Below are positions 28,886 through 29,706 of a DNA stretch of 29,706 nt, piece by piece (the first letter of the stretch is position 1; the number at the start of each line of letters is the position of its first letter). The position numbers were made by a program, and so were the translations under genes. Source of the DNA: Chara braunii (lineage: Eukaryota; Streptophyta; Charophyceae; Charales; Characeae). The stretch covers positions 1,674,803 to 1,704,508 of the forward strand of contig BFEA01000081.1 of assembly GCA_003427395.1 (NCBI GenBank), in the 5' to 3' direction. The notes below the pieces were generated by a model. It ran no database searches and was not told where the DNA came from. It saw only the letters and a list, made by a program, of their open reading frames with translations.

Positions 28886-29032
28886 TTGTTTTTTATTTTT
28901 TTATTTTTTTAACCAACACCCCGTGCAGTGCTAGTGCCGCTGATGAGAGCAGACACCACTAGCACCCGGGGAGAGGCTCCATCTATTGGTGGGGAGCATC
29001 ACCTGCTGGAAACGGGTCCAGCGTCCCATATA
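28886..29032 (-). mobile_element. Poly(A)-tailed retroposon fragment, copy 2 (antisense, in element D)
   Basis: A T-rich run (28887-28911) is followed by a segment that ends TGGGGAGCATCACCTGCTGG...CCAGCGTCCCATATAC, matching the insertion at 24486-24572. It is longer than copy 1 and includes a perfect 9 bp inverted repeat, GTGCTAGTG (28928-28936) and CACTAGCAC (28957-28965), with a 20-nt loop. Orientation is the same as copy 1, antisense to the host element. Confidence 0.6.
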
Positions 29033-29706
29033 CAAAGTGAATACAGAATGCAGAATGAACCAAGAAGATATCAGGGAAGTAGACTGAGAAAAACCTGCCA
29101 GCATTGATTCTTCTGTCCTCCAGAGGATTAACTGTGCAGGTTGTTGAGAAAAATGGAGAATACCTCTTCGCCCTATATCAGGCACCAGATATCTACTGCT
29201 GAGAAACTAGTTCCTCCGTCCCTTTTTTTGCCTGATCTGTTTTTTTTTAGGTTATGACTGCGGTGTATGAGAGGACTACTGCCTGCCAGCATTGTTTGCC
29301 CTGAGTAACCAGAGGATTAAACCACCAGTACCTCGCCCAGCTATAAAAAAAAGTCGCGGCCGTTAATGCGCCGCAACTTTAGGCGGGTCGGGAGAGGCTT
29401 GGCATGGCAATGGGGCAAGAAGCTGGTGGCCCCACGGGAACCTCCCACAAGGACTGCAAGATGTCCTCGTGGTGTGCAATGTGGAAATGCGCAGACAGTG
29501 GTAGGAAGGAGGGAAAAAAAAAAAGAAAAAAGAAAACGGATGAGGAAAAAATAAACTTGAATAAAGATAGATCATTGTTTTTTTTTCTTTTTTTTTTTGG
29601 AATAATGTATTTGGCTTCACTTCTGCACCGCGTCATATGAATCTGAGGGCAATCACGTTCAGATGCTGGTTTCTCTTTTCCCCCTTTTTGCTTTTTTTTT
29701 TTTTTT
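29033..29706. other. Low-complexity sequence, no gene
   Basis: There is a diverged direct repeat of about 40 bp at 29094-29132 and 29282-29322 (CCTGCCAGCATTG... CCAGAGGATTAAC). Poly(T) and poly(A) runs occur at 29222, 29249, 29344, 29515, 29578-29600 and the window end. ORFs on both strands are simple-sequence artefacts of the A/T runs. Confidence 0.6.

Overview
The window looks like a transposon-rich, non-genic stretch of a nuclear genome from a plant or green alga. The evidence is four degenerate Ty3/gypsy (Metaviridae-type) LTR retrotransposons, initiator-methionine-tRNA primer binding sites, tRNA-derived SINE-like copies and long GA/CT microsatellites. A streptophyte alga such as Chara is my guess from the style of the elements, but nothing in the sequence fixes the species. 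I found no host protein-coding gene, rRNA, intact tRNA or CRISPR array. Scattered N's, a 244-N gap and a sequencing-adapter junction show this is a draft assembly.

Layout. Element A (1 to 8241) is nearly complete: partial 5' LTR, PBS, a 1.5 kb leader, gag, protease, RT/RNase H, integrase with a chromodomain-like end, polypurine tract and 3' LTR. From 8242 to about 11880 lie an AG tract, a GCGC-rich inverted repeat, two related minus-strand SINE-like copies, a long CT tract, a 169 bp tandem duplication and a 20 bp minisatellite. Element B (about 11880 to 16617) has an LTR with a GA tract, a PBS, a long gag with a Gly-Arg-rich region, protease and half an RT. It is followed by a Nextera adapter junction (16868 to 16898) and the gap. 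After the gap come another LTR end with a PBS and several tandem duplications (17161 to 18801). Element C (about 19118 to 24485) has gag, protease, a long open RT with dead catalytic residues, and integrase. It is cut by a poly(T)-headed retroposon. From 24573 to 26934 there are GC-rich diverged repeats, including a 290 bp tandem pair that carries a minus-strand polypurine tract and LTR start. Element D (26935 to about 28885) is an AT-rich, more decayed relative of A, cut by a related poly(T) retroposon. The remainder is low-complexity sequence.

The most interesting signal is at the gag-pol junctions of A, B and C. In each, protease lies in the -1 frame relative to the end of gag. B and C each have a canonical X XXY YYZ slippery heptamer, then exactly 11 nt, then a 7 bp stem with a 9 nt loop and the gag TAG inside the 5' arm. 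Two base pairs of the stem covary between the two elements. C can also form an H-type pseudoknot. A has an A5 slip run, the same 11 nt spacer and a GC-rich 6 bp stem. This suggests conserved programmed -1 ribosomal frameshifting in lineages related to plant Ty3 elements, which are usually described as having one fused gag-pol frame.
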